Assembly (NCBI RefSeq): GCF_042682745.1
Contig: NZ_JBHUIO010000005.1
Span: forward strand, 558,001-622,000
Origin: Tumebacillus_A lipolyticus
GTDB taxonomy: Bacteria > Bacillota > Bacilli > Tumebacillales > Tumebacillaceae
DNA: 64,000 bases
Reading direction: 5' to 3'
Of this stretch, positions 56,577-64,000 are shown in pieces. The notes under the pieces were generated by a model that was not told the DNA's origin, did not search any database, and saw only the letters and a program-made list of their open reading frames with translations. Every line of letters starts with the position of its first letter. The first letter of the stretch is position 1. A program made the position numbers and the translations under genes.

Positions 56577-56679
56577 AGACACCGCCTCTTTCGTTCTGCG
56601 TCGTATGTTAGAGAATTGTATGAAAGCAGCCGCTCCGTTTAGACCAGCTCAACGAGAGCAAAAGGGGCAGGGCAAAAAG

Positions 56680-56708
56680 AAAGACAGCCTGTGCCGGCTG
56701 TCTTTTCT
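56680..56708. terminator. Terminator after telA
   Basis: Stem AAGACAGCC / GGCTGTCTT with A/T tracts, about 25 bases past the telA stop. Confidence 0.85.
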
Positions 56709-56731
56709 GCTGATCCAGTTCAAAAAGTGGT

Positions 56732-57829
56732 CTAGTTCAAAAAGCTGGAGATGTCGTTCTCCTTCGTTCCGATCGCCGGAGCAGCTTGCGCGCCCGATCT
56801 GAGGCCCAGTCGCTCGTTCATCTGCTGGTTGATCGTCGTCATCTTGTTGGTATAATCTTTGCAGCTCTCGATGATCTGCTGGTTGGAGCGCTCCGAGATA
56901 TCCAGCGCTGCCATCAGGTCGCCGATCGCCTGGTTGACCGCTTCCAAAGACATCGACGGTTTGCTGAGCAGTTCGTTGGTGCGCTCCGTCGTGGTGCGCA
57001 GCAGGCGCGCATTTTCTTTGAACTGGTCTTCCAGCGTCTTGTTGGTCGCGTCGACCGCCGCGATGACCTTCTCCTGATCGCCCAGCGCCATCGCGATCAT
57101 CGCCGAGACGGTGATCAGGTTGGCCGTCTTGTCGATCGCGTTGTTGACCGCATCGATCAGCTTGTCGTTGTTATCGTTGATGATGTCTGTCGCGGCGATC
57201 GCTTGGTTGTAGAGCATGATCATCTCGGTCATCGATTGAATGCGCGATACGACCTTGCGCAGCCCGCGCTCCAGATGCGCTTTGCGCGACGTGTTCTCCG
57301 CCTTGGCGATCTCGACCTCGAACATCTCCCTCAGCTTGTCGCCAAAGGCGATCTTCGTCTGCAGGTTGTAGATCTCCTCCATCGAGGTGCGCTTCAGCTG
57401 GCGCATGTAGGCGATGTTCTCCTGCAGCGTGTCCTTGCCGTCGCGCAGCCCTTCCAAGATCGCATTGATGTTCGTTTTGACCGATTGGTACTTGTAGACG
57501 TAGTTTTTAAAGGGGCTCTTGCGCACCAGCTTCCCGAAAAAGCCCACGTTTTTGCTCTGTTGAAGCCCTTCGCACTCGTCGCGAAGCTTGAGGATCATGT
57601 TCGACACTTCCGCCCGCTTGCCAGACATCAGGTCGTTGACCGGCCTGTCCAACATCTGCAGCGTCTGCCCTGCCTTCTCCTGCGTCTTCATCCCCAGCTT
57701 CCCGATATCGTCCATCAGGGAATCTAAAGACAGCGTATCGGTGGTCGACACCTTTTGGATCAGCTGTGTTGCCTCATGTACAACCTTCTGCTCGTCCTCT
57801 TTTCTCAGTTCGATCGCTTGCGTTGTCAT
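56732..57829 (-). CDS. telA: TelA-family toxic anion resistance protein
   Basis: 365-residue, mostly helical cytoplasmic protein of the TelA family linked to tellurite and other envelope or oxidative stress. Family landmarks: LQQSKNVGFFGKLVRKSPFK near residues 93-112, YMRQLKRTSMEEIYNLQTKI near residue 140, LYNQAIAATDIINDNNDKLI near residue 203. AAGGAGG precedes the ATG. Preceded by an XpaC-like gene, a common pairing, and part of the Ter-type module upstream. Confidence 0.92.
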   Translation of the reverse strand: MTTQAIELRKEDEQKVVHEATQLIQKVSTTDTLSLDSLMDDIGKLGMKTQEKAGQTLQMLDRPVNDLMSGKRAEVSNMILKLRDECEGLQQSKNVGFFGKLVRKSPFKNYVYKYQSVKTNINAILEGLRDGKDTLQENIAYMRQLKRTSMEEIYNLQTKIAFGDKLREMFEVEIAKAENTSRKAHLERGLRKVVSRIQSMTEMIMLYNQAIAATDIINDNNDKLIDAVNNAIDKTANLITVSAMIAMALGDQEKVIAAVDATNKTLEDQFKENARLLRTTTERTNELLSKPSMSLEAVNQAIGDLMAALDISERSNQQIIESCKDYTNKMTTINQQMNERLGLRSGAQAAPAIGTKENDISSFLN

Positions 57830-57841
57830 GCGGGCACCTCC

Positions 57842-58483
57842 TTAGTGATGATCAGATTCGCTATAGCGGCTATGGATCAGATCAGCTTTCGTCTGCAGCT
57901 CGATCAGATCCTTATGTTCGATCGTCTCGACGATCGACGTGATCTTCATGTTGATATCCTTCAACCCGTTCAACAACATCCGGCGATTTTTCGTCTTCGT
58001 ATCACCGCTGAGCCGCAGGAAGGGGGTGATAAAACTGTTCAAGTCTTTGAGCACCAGCCGGCGAATCGTATGGTTGATCGTCCCGTTGTCCAGCTCTTGC
58101 AGCAGCGGGATCACACGCTGCAACCTCGCGAACAGCGCGAGCGACTTTTCGACGATCTCATCGTCGAGGTTGTTCTTCTGACCTTCCGAGATGATCATGT
58201 CCTCCATGATCTCCAAGTATTCCAAGACCGGCGCGAACTCCGGCGACACCTGCGGACGCCGATCTGTCGCCTGTCTCTGCTCCGCTTGCACGGTCGGCTC
58301 TGCTGGCGATTCGGGCAAGACGTCCGGGATGTTGCTCTTCTTCGTATTCCGATCGAGGACGCTACCGACTCCCATCCCGATGAACGGAATCAGCAGCGAG
58401 ATCATCTCCGGAAGGATCGGGCTGGTGATCAAGGCGATCAGATAGCCACCCGCAGCGCCGAGCACGACTTTTTTCTTCAACAA
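57842..58483 (-). CDS. XpaC-like membrane protein of the telA operon
   Basis: 213 residues from a TTG at 58483 with GGAGGTGA eight bases upstream; the GTG at 58492 is part of that site. Two N-terminal hydrophobic segments (about residues 4-34), a proline-rich linker, then a helical domain (SPEFAPVLEYLEIMEDMIIS ... LEALF-type repeats, ending ELQTKADLIHSRYSESDHH). XpaC proteins commonly pair with TelA; similarity here is judged by layout and context. Function unknown. Confidence 0.65.
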   Translation of the reverse strand: MLKKKVVLGAAGGYLIALITSPILPEMISLLIPFIGMGVGSVLDRNTKKSNIPDVLPESPAEPTVQAEQRQATDRRPQVSPEFAPVLEYLEIMEDMIISEGQKNNLDDEIVEKSLALFARLQRVIPLLQELDNGTINHTIRRLVLKDLNSFITPFLRLSGDTKTKNRRMLLNGLKDINMKITSIVETIEHKDLIELQTKADLIHSRYSESDHH

Positions 58484-58499
58484 GACTCTCACCTCCAGC

Positions 58500-59519
58500 T
58501 CAGAAACGCTTCATATGAACAGGCTGTTCCACATGGCTGGCCAAGATCCCGTAGGTTGGCTCCTGTGTGGGAACGTCCATGCCGAGGATCAGCTTCACCG
58601 CGAGATAAGGGAAATTTACACCTGATAAACAGGACACGTGCAAACCGCCAGACATCCGCGGATTGATCTCCAACAGCTTCGGTACGCCTCTGTTATATTT
58701 CATCTGTATATTAAAATTATAGGGGATTTTGTAGGTTTCTGCTACCCTTTTGGCGATCTGTAGCATCTCTTCGTTCTGCTCCAGCGCACGCAATCGCCCG
58801 CCTGCCTTTCTGCGGGGGACAGCGGCGATCAGCTTTCCGGCAGGATCTGCCAGGCAATCGATGCTGTACTCGTACCCCTCCAACAGCTCCATCACCATCA
58901 GATCATCGAAGCGATCCACCTGCTCCAAGAGGTGAACCACCTCATCGAACGCCATATATTTATTGATCGGCCCAAACAGATCTTGCACTCGATCCCGACC
59001 GTTTTCGATCACGCGAAAGCCTGATCCACCTTCCGACTTGGTCGGTTTGATACAGACGTTGTGCCCCTTGTCTATCAGCTGCTGATACGCTGCTCGAAAC
59101 TGCTCCACCGTGTTGACCACTTGGTAGTCTGGCAGCGTCATGATGCCCGTCGCTTCGACCGATCGGTAAAACTTCTCCTTGTCGATCAGCTTTTCCAACA
59201 GCGACAGGTCTTGGCAAACCATCACTTTTGTTCCGCGCTCCTCAAAGCGCCGCACCTCTTTGGCGATGTCGTACATATTCCAGCGGGGAATGAAAACATC
59301 GATGCGATTGCGGTCACAAAAATCTAAGCAGAACTCCACATAGGAAGACCCTGTCACAGCAGGCTCCACCTCCGCATGATCGCACGCTTGCAGCGACATG
59401 TGCATCCGATTCGGATGCGTCCCATACAGGGTGAACGGCATGCCGTCCTCATTGTTGCGGATCATGTTCAAATATTGATAGGCCACCGAAAACCAGCGAT
59501 TGATCCAGATGTTCGTCAC
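58500..59519 (-). CDS. ATP-grasp ligase of the Ter-type module
   Basis: 339-residue ATP-grasp enzyme: N-terminal pre-ATP-grasp domain, then VCIKPTKSEGGSGFRVIE (ATP-binding) near residues 157-174, VMELLEGYEYSIDCLADPAG near residues 208-227 and catalytic metal site LLEINPRMSGGLH near residues 288-300. GTG start. These enzymes join a carboxylate and an amine or thiol at the cost of ATP. In Ter-associated biosynthetic modules an ATP-grasp works with PRTase, HAD and lyase genes, as here; the substrate is unknown. Confidence 0.87.
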   Translation of the reverse strand: MTNIWINRWFSVAYQYLNMIRNNEDGMPFTLYGTHPNRMHMSLQACDHAEVEPAVTGSSYVEFCLDFCDRNRIDVFIPRWNMYDIAKEVRRFEERGTKVMVCQDLSLLEKLIDKEKFYRSVEATGIMTLPDYQVVNTVEQFRAAYQQLIDKGHNVCIKPTKSEGGSGFRVIENGRDRVQDLFGPINKYMAFDEVVHLLEQVDRFDDLMVMELLEGYEYSIDCLADPAGKLIAAVPRRKAGGRLRALEQNEEMLQIAKRVAETYKIPYNFNIQMKYNRGVPKLLEINPRMSGGLHVSCLSGVNFPYLAVKLILGMDVPTQEPTYGILASHVEQPVHMKRF

Positions 59520-59525
59520 TGCGCC

Positions 59526-60368
59526 TCAACCCCTCGCCCCAGATTGCAGGGCCGCTTTTTTCTCGCCGCTCAAAAGCTCTGCGGCGCTCTCCAAGATCTC
59601 CACCGCAGCCAGAATCCCCGATCGGTTGGTGAACAGATAGTTCTGCTCGATCGGATCGGCCTGATGTTCCCGATACAGCTCGCCGTGGCGAGGCGCGATC
59701 GCATGGGCGGCGATGTCGAGCATGCAGCGATCGAGCAGCGAATCGCCCGATGCGATGCGAATCTCTTTGCCTTCCAGCTCCTGCAGATGCAAGAGCGCAT
59801 CCCGCTTGTTCACCACGCGCGGAACCAGATAGACCTTCCGACCTTGGATCGATGTCTCCCAGCCCTCTTTCGCCAGCCGAGCTGCCAGCTCTTTCACCGC
59901 TTCGATCGGCATGCGCTTTCGATCGATGACATAGGCGAAAAACATCTCGTCACAAAACCGCTCGCCGATCACCCACTCAGGCGAGGCGATCTCCTGAAAC
60001 AGCTTTTGCACCTGCTCGCTGGGCGCGCATTCTGATTCGATCTGGCGGCAGATGTTGCGGTTCCAGCTCCGATCGGGCTCCCCGTCGATCAGCAGGTTGC
60101 CCCCATTGCTCGTCACCGCATACTTCGGCTTGATCAGATCCTGCAGGATGTGAATGCGGCCGTACTGCGCGATCGTGCGCGTCGTCACCGGCACGAACAT
60201 CGCTCGCTCCGACAGCTCCCGCAGCAGGTAGAGCGCGCGGACCGCCATATAGGAGAGGGTCTTCCCATCCTTCGACTCCGCCGGAATCAGGTCGCGCTCC
60301 TCATGCTCGCTGCCCATCGAGCGCAGGGAGTAGATCAACGTCTGATCCAGATCGCTTGCAAAGATCAT
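59526..60368 (-). CDS. HAD-family phosphatase of the Ter-type module
   Basis: 280 residues from the ATG at 60368 (AAGGGGGAAG upstream; the longer ORF runs into the neighbour gene and is rejected). HAD motif I FASDLDQTLIYS near residues 3-14, motif II PVTTRT near residue 60, motif III NKRDALLHL near residue 198, motif IV IASGDSLLDRCML near residues 214-226. Cof/SPP-like type C2 cap. Overlaps the StiP-like gene by 4 bases (ATGA). Confidence 0.88.
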   Translation of the reverse strand: MIFASDLDQTLIYSLRSMGSEHEERDLIPAESKDGKTLSYMAVRALYLLRELSERAMFVPVTTRTIAQYGRIHILQDLIKPKYAVTSNGGNLLIDGEPDRSWNRNICRQIESECAPSEQVQKLFQEIASPEWVIGERFCDEMFFAYVIDRKRMPIEAVKELAARLAKEGWETSIQGRKVYLVPRVVNKRDALLHLQELEGKEIRIASGDSLLDRCMLDIAAHAIAPRHGELYREHQADPIEQNYLFTNRSGILAAVEILESAAELLSGEKKAALQSGARG

Positions 60369-61498
60369 TCCACTTCCCCCTTTAACGGCTTGATCAGACC
60401 ACAGCAGGAATAGGCGAGCCCAGGAAACACTTCGACCGGAACGCTGCGGTCGGACGCGAGCAGCAAAATGTGCTCCAAGTTCGGATTGTCGAGGCGATCG
60501 ACAAGAATTTTCCACGGTACTCGCCGCAACAGCACGCGGGTCGTCTCCCCGACGCCCGGCTTGACCAGGTTGATGTCCTCGATCCCGAAATGCGCCTGAA
60601 TCTGTTTGATGCTCTGCAAGCCCTGCCAGTCTGCCTTCACCTCTGCATCCTGATGAGCTTGCGCATCGAGTTTCGCCTGTGCGCTGACTTGCGGAAAATG
60701 CGCGCTGATCACATCGACAAAATGATTGGACAGGTCATCTTCCCGCCACTCCTCATAATATTTGGCCCCATGAAAGTCGAGCGCTCCGATCAGATCCGGT
60801 CGGAGCACCGTGCGACTGACCAGCCCGGAGACGGTCGAGTTCAGACAGGCGCTCGGGATCAGAAAATCCTCTCGCGTTCCATAAAGCTCCGAACAGCTGC
60901 CCGGGTCTGCGAGCACGGCGAGCTGATCGGACAGCTCAACACCGTAGCGGCGAGCAAAGTCTGCACAAGCTTCGATCAGCACTTGTCGAATCGCGCCTTT
61001 GCCCGTCCACCCATCGACAAACTGAATCTGCCGATCTGGATGGTTCTGCAAGATGTACAGGAGCGCATTTTCGTCGATCCCTTTGCCGCGGATGATCGAG
61101 ATGCTGTAGTGCGGCACTTCGATCTGATAGACCTGTGCCAGATAGCGCTTGATCAGGATGCCGATCGGCGTGCCCGCCCGCGCCAGCGAGGCGAGGACGA
61201 CCTCCGTTCCGCGCTCCTTCACGATCAGCTCGGCAACCGTTCCTGCCGCCAGCGCCACTTTTGCTGAGGTGCGCTCAAGCGTCTGGTGAAACAGCTGCAA
61301 GTATTCGGGTGATGGATGATACTCGACAGGAAGCATCTCCGAGTAGTGCGTTCCGCTCTGGATCGCTTCCTCTCGATCCTCATTCGATCGCTCAAGCGAT
61401 GCGTGCTGTAAGTTCTTCAACAAAAAAATGACATCCTCAGGTGAATAGCTGCCCATCGGGCGAGGAGAGGGGATCTGCTTCGCAAGCACGGAGTTCAT
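60365..61498 (-). CDS. StiP/PELOTA-like protein of the Ter-type module
   Basis: 377 residues from the ATG at 61498 (AAAGGAAAGGAG upstream). Resembles the family annotated as cysteine protease StiP, which carries a C-terminal PELOTA-like RNA-binding region. Stretches: GSYSPEDVIFLLKNLQHASL at the start, FVDGWTGKGAIRQVL near residue 183, PDLIGALDFHGAKYYEEW near residue 250, KPGVGETTRVLLRRVPWKIL near residue 327. Belongs to the conserved gene set around Ter stress proteins. Protease activity is only an annotation label. Confidence 0.82.
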   Translation of the reverse strand: MNSVLAKQIPSPRPMGSYSPEDVIFLLKNLQHASLERSNEDREEAIQSGTHYSEMLPVEYHPSPEYLQLFHQTLERTSAKVALAAGTVAELIVKERGTEVVLASLARAGTPIGILIKRYLAQVYQIEVPHYSISIIRGKGIDENALLYILQNHPDRQIQFVDGWTGKGAIRQVLIEACADFARRYGVELSDQLAVLADPGSCSELYGTREDFLIPSACLNSTVSGLVSRTVLRPDLIGALDFHGAKYYEEWREDDLSNHFVDVISAHFPQVSAQAKLDAQAHQDAEVKADWQGLQSIKQIQAHFGIEDINLVKPGVGETTRVLLRRVPWKILVDRLDNPNLEHILLLASDRSVPVEVFPGLAYSCCGLIKPLKGEVE

Positions 61499-61517
61499 AG
61501 ACGGTGCTCCTTTCCTT

Positions 61518-62885
61518 TCAAGAGACAAAGACCAAGCGGACGCGCTCGATGCCGAGGTTGCCGAGCAGTTCGACAAACGGCGCGAGTCGTTCCGGCTTCA
61601 CCTGCCGTTCCAAAAATACAAAGAGATCATCATATTGGTGCGAAGTCACATTGTAGAGGAAATGTCTGATCGTCGGATCGTCTGGGCTTGGGTAGGCGTG
61701 CGCTTCCCAGATCGCATAGGGCGGCTCTTGGTGCGGGTGGATCGGGCTTCTGGTCGTCGAATGGTAAGCGACACCTTCTCCCATCTCCGCTGCGATCCGC
61801 ATCGGCAGGTACATAAATTCGCCCGTCCCCAAGCAGAGCGTCTTGTTGCCCGTCCGCATGCTGCGCAGCCGCTCAGCAGCTGCGGTGATGCGGCTGTCCA
61901 CCTCCGCATTGGCGGAGGATTCGATCGCAAACCTTCCTGTGCATCCGATGTAGGGCGCCAGGTTGCGCTCACCTGCCGCATCGAGCGAAGACACCGGCAC
62001 GACGTCGAACAGGCCGTGCAGGTCGATCTGTTCCACCTGCGCCTTGACGAGCGACTCGCTTTGCTTCGCGCGCGGCGCTTCGAGGATCGGCCCCCCCTCC
62101 GCCACCATCTCCCCTTTGATCAAGCTGAGCGTCTTGATCGAGATGTCGAGCTCTCTCGCCAACTCGTCAAATCTCGCCTGATCCTGAGCGGTGCGCCAAT
62201 CTAAGAGCGAGGCGACATAGTAGTCTGCCTGCGGGTATTTTTGGTGCAGTTCGCGGATGATGTTCAGCGCGGTCTTGCCTGTCGTCATCTCATCATCGAC
62301 CAGCACGATCGATTCGCCAGCCTGAACCGGATGTTCGGCGTAGCAGCGGTGAGCGGTCGCGTGGGAATGCTCCTCTTCAAAGCTGATCGAAGAGGTCAGC
62401 TCGGGGATCAGCTCTCGCGTCGTGTGGACATAGCGACACCCCTCGGCAAACGCATCGTACATGCTGTGCCCCAAGGCGGTGGCCGTCTCCGCAAAGCCGA
62501 TAAAGGCGAGCGGGCGAGGTGGCACCAAGCGATTGGCCTGCAGCTGCAGGTAGGCGCGCTTCGCCTGCGATCGATCGCGCAGCCCTTCGATGATCAACTC
62601 GGTAGCAGGTGCTGGGCCGTTCAGTTCCCGCTGCAACAGCACGGCGAGCGCCGAGCCGCTCAGGAGGGAAACGTACGGATCGACAGCCAGATGCTTGCCC
62701 AACACTTTGCTGACAAAAAGAAACGCCCGCTTCTTGTTGATCCGCGCTGCCATCGAAAACAGCGCATCGAGCGGCAGATCGAACGGGTTCTCCGTGACGG
62801 TCACATGGACTTTCAGGTCCCCCATGATGTCATACGTATGCTTGTCCCTGCTTGCTGACTGGTGAGTGAAAGTTGTCCTGCTCAT
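61518..62885 (-). CDS. Phosphoribosyltransferase-TRSP protein of the Ter-type module
   Basis: 455 residues from the ATG at 62885 (GGGGTG upstream). A type I phosphoribosyltransferase domain occupies the first half, with the PRPP loop IVLVDDEMTTGKTALNIIRE near residues 194-213; the C-terminal half (NKTLCLGTGEFMYLPMRIAA, YHSTTRSPIHP) matches the TRSP-domain companion seen in Ter-linked proteins. Expected to transfer a ribose-5-phosphate group onto a base-like acceptor in nucleoside-like metabolite synthesis. Overlaps the lyase gene by 56 bases. Confidence 0.86.
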   Translation of the reverse strand: MSRTTFTHQSASRDKHTYDIMGDLKVHVTVTENPFDLPLDALFSMAARINKKRAFLFVSKVLGKHLAVDPYVSLLSGSALAVLLQRELNGPAPATELIIEGLRDRSQAKRAYLQLQANRLVPPRPLAFIGFAETATALGHSMYDAFAEGCRYVHTTRELIPELTSSISFEEEHSHATAHRCYAEHPVQAGESIVLVDDEMTTGKTALNIIRELHQKYPQADYYVASLLDWRTAQDQARFDELARELDISIKTLSLIKGEMVAEGGPILEAPRAKQSESLVKAQVEQIDLHGLFDVVPVSSLDAAGERNLAPYIGCTGRFAIESSANAEVDSRITAAAERLRSMRTGNKTLCLGTGEFMYLPMRIAAEMGEGVAYHSTTRSPIHPHQEPPYAIWEAHAYPSPDDPTIRHFLYNVTSHQYDDLFVFLERQVKPERLAPFVELLGNLGIERVRLVFVS

Positions 62886-64000
62886 GTAACACCCCGTATA
62901 CGTTAGCTTTGGCCAGGATTCGTTTGGCCCAGTTCAGGTGTGGTTTGACCTCGTTCATCTTGTTGGCGTACTCGCTCCTGACCACACCCTGCCGTCCATC
63001 TTGGCTCTGCACGATGCTGATCGCATCCAGATATTCTTCGCGCGTGACCGCATGAAGCGTCTGGACGATCCTGAGCTGGCTCGGATGGATCATCGTCTTC
63101 CCGACCAGCCCGTTCTCCTTGTCGAGCAGCACTTCGCGAATCAGTCCGCATTCGGCCGGATGGGTCGGTCGCAGCCTATATTGGCGAGCGATTCGCTCCA
63201 CCCGCTCTTCGGGCGGTGACAGCTCTGTCCCTCTGTGCGGAAAGTATTCCCACACCGGACCGGAGATCTGGTAGCCATCGCCAGCTCGCCCAAACGTGTT
63301 GATAATATCGGCGATGCAGTCGCGGATGACGGCGATGTCATAAATCGTGTGATGCACACTGCGCCGAACGCCAAACAGGCTGGAAAAATCGGTGGCGCCG
63401 ATGCGCACGTTCAGCACATAGTCTCGATAGCGATCGACGATCGCTTTGCTGCCTGCAAGCGTTACTGCTCGCTGCTCCAGATAGATGATCGATTCGCTTT
63501 CGAGGATCGGCGATCCGTAGAGCGTCGGTGCGCTCTGCTCTTTGTGCCGGTTGTACTCCTCAAGGATGCGAAAAAAGTCCTCGCCCCGCTCCGGCGTAAA
63601 CTTCGGAAAGAAAAAGCCGGTGATCAGCGCGACTCGCGCTTCGAAGCGCAAGATCATGCGCCGCATCTGTTCCGGGCTTCTGACGCGGACAAAGAGCAGC
63701 GGCACTCGATCTTCGGACAGCGCTCCGATCTCGACGTAGGAAGCCAACTTGAACAGCTGCTGCTGCAGCGACGCTTCGGCCGCTTCCACCTGATGATCGC
63801 CGATCGCATCCTCAAGATCGAACACCATCGCGACCAAGCCTTCATGCTTTTGATGCAGGATGTCCTCTGCGATCGTCTGCCGCGTGGCAGGAGAATAGAG
63901 GGCGGCTCCTGCCGCATAGGAGAGCATCTCTTTGCTCGAATGGTTGCAAAAAGGTGCGGGCTGTTTGTAAAACGCCGCCAGCGCTTCATCCTCAGATAAA
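62830..64000 (-). CDS. HpcH/HpaI (CitE-like) C-C lyase, N-terminus outside window
   Basis: The frame stays open to the right edge, so the start lies beyond 64000; about 389 residues are visible. CitE-like TIM-barrel features: AAGALYSPATR-type start AALYSPATRQTIAEDIL, metal-site VAMVFDLEDAIGD, the Arg-rich VRVRSPEQMRRM, VRIGATDFSSLFGVRRSVHH, and GLVGKTMIHPSQLRIVQ near the C-terminus. In Ter-associated modules this lyase is linked to the PRTase, as here. First visible gene of the operon running to telA. Confidence 0.87.
   Translation of the reverse strand, partial: LSEDEALAAFYKQPAPFCNHSSKEMLSYAAGAALYSPATRQTIAEDILHQKHEGLVAMVFDLEDAIGDHQVEAAEASLQQQLFKLASYVEIGALSEDRVPLLFVRVRSPEQMRRMILRFEARVALITGFFFPKFTPERGEDFFRILEEYNRHKEQSAPTLYGSPILESESIIYLEQRAVTLAGSKAIVDRYRDYVLNVRIGATDFSSLFGVRRSVHHTIYDIAVIRDCIADIINTFGRAGDGYQISGPVWEYFPHRGTELSPPEERVERIARQYRLRPTHPAECGLIREVLLDKENGLVGKTMIHPSQLRIVQTLHAVTREEYLDAISIVQSQDGRQGVVRSEYANKMNEVKPHLNWAKRILAKANVYGVLHEQDNFHSPVSKQGQAYV

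Overview
The window looks like chromosomal DNA of a moderately high-GC member of the Bacillota, class Bacilli. Supporting this are a LiaFS-type sensor with PspA/LiaH, a complete BceRSAB bacitracin-type module, HelD, a Sip-type signal peptidase I, UppP and BcrC, a ykkC guanidine riboswitch with an SMR pair, RRNPP-type TPR regulators, and strong AGGAGG ribosome binding sites. A Tumebacillus/Alicyclobacillaceae-like source is my guess; the sequence alone does not fix the genus. No rRNA, tRNA, CRISPR array or insertion sequence was recognised. There is one assembly gap of Ns at 14162-14216.

Layout. 1-2.9 kb (minus): Lia-type envelope stress operon cut by the left edge. 3.1-9.6 kb: GNAT acetyltransferase, uppP, lgt-sco, a YtkA-like lipoprotein, a VanY-type carboxypeptidase with a collagen-like stalk, and an EmrB/QacA-type exporter. 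9.7-14.1 kb (plus): bceRSAB with a candidate BceR operator. 14.4-18.0 kb (plus): an HTH-TPR regulator overlapping a 47-residue secreted pro-peptide gene (a probable peptide quorum-sensing pair), a second HTH-TPR regulator and a small anchored protein; the first gene looks AT-richer than its surroundings. 18.3-25.6 kb: signal peptidase, lipoprotein, HelD, a Fur-controlled 33-residue membrane protein, guanidine-riboswitch SMR exporters, a ring-opening dioxygenase, a VOC protein and a thioesterase. 25.7-29.1 kb (minus): ferric iron importer FbpABC behind a perfect Fur box. 29.4-36.7 kb (minus): cobalamin riboswitch, terminator, btuFCD-like transporter, a half-rubredoxin protein, nrdAB and dut, apparently one long transcription unit. 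36.8-42.0 kb: a 57-residue protein, bcrC, an EutH-type transporter with an exact sigma-54 promoter, its divergent sigma-54 activator, and an M24 peptidase.

42.2-51.2 kb (minus) is the most interesting region. It carries GTP cyclohydrolase II, a SAM methyltransferase, two beta-propeller proteins, a formylglycine-generating-enzyme-like protein, two FAD-only thioredoxin-reductase-like proteins, an MFS exporter and a tiny peptide ORF. The combination of methyltransferase, GTP cyclohydrolase II, WD-repeat protein and FGE-like protein is the ToxA-B-C-D set of toxoflavin (7-azapteridine) biosynthesis. I infer a toxoflavin/fervenulin-like azapteridine cluster in a Gram-positive, apparently without a local ToxE deaminase.

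51.4-56.4 kb: a LysR regulator divergent from a sulfate ABC importer. 56.5-64 kb (minus): the biosynthetic arm of a Ter-type stress system (CitE-like lyase cut by the right edge, phosphoribosyltransferase, StiP/PELOTA-like protein, HAD phosphatase, ATP-grasp ligase, XpaC-like protein, TelA). Recurring themes are cell-envelope defence (Lia, Bce, UppP, BcrC, VanY), metal and cofactor uptake (Fe, B12, sulfate) and efflux or resistance.
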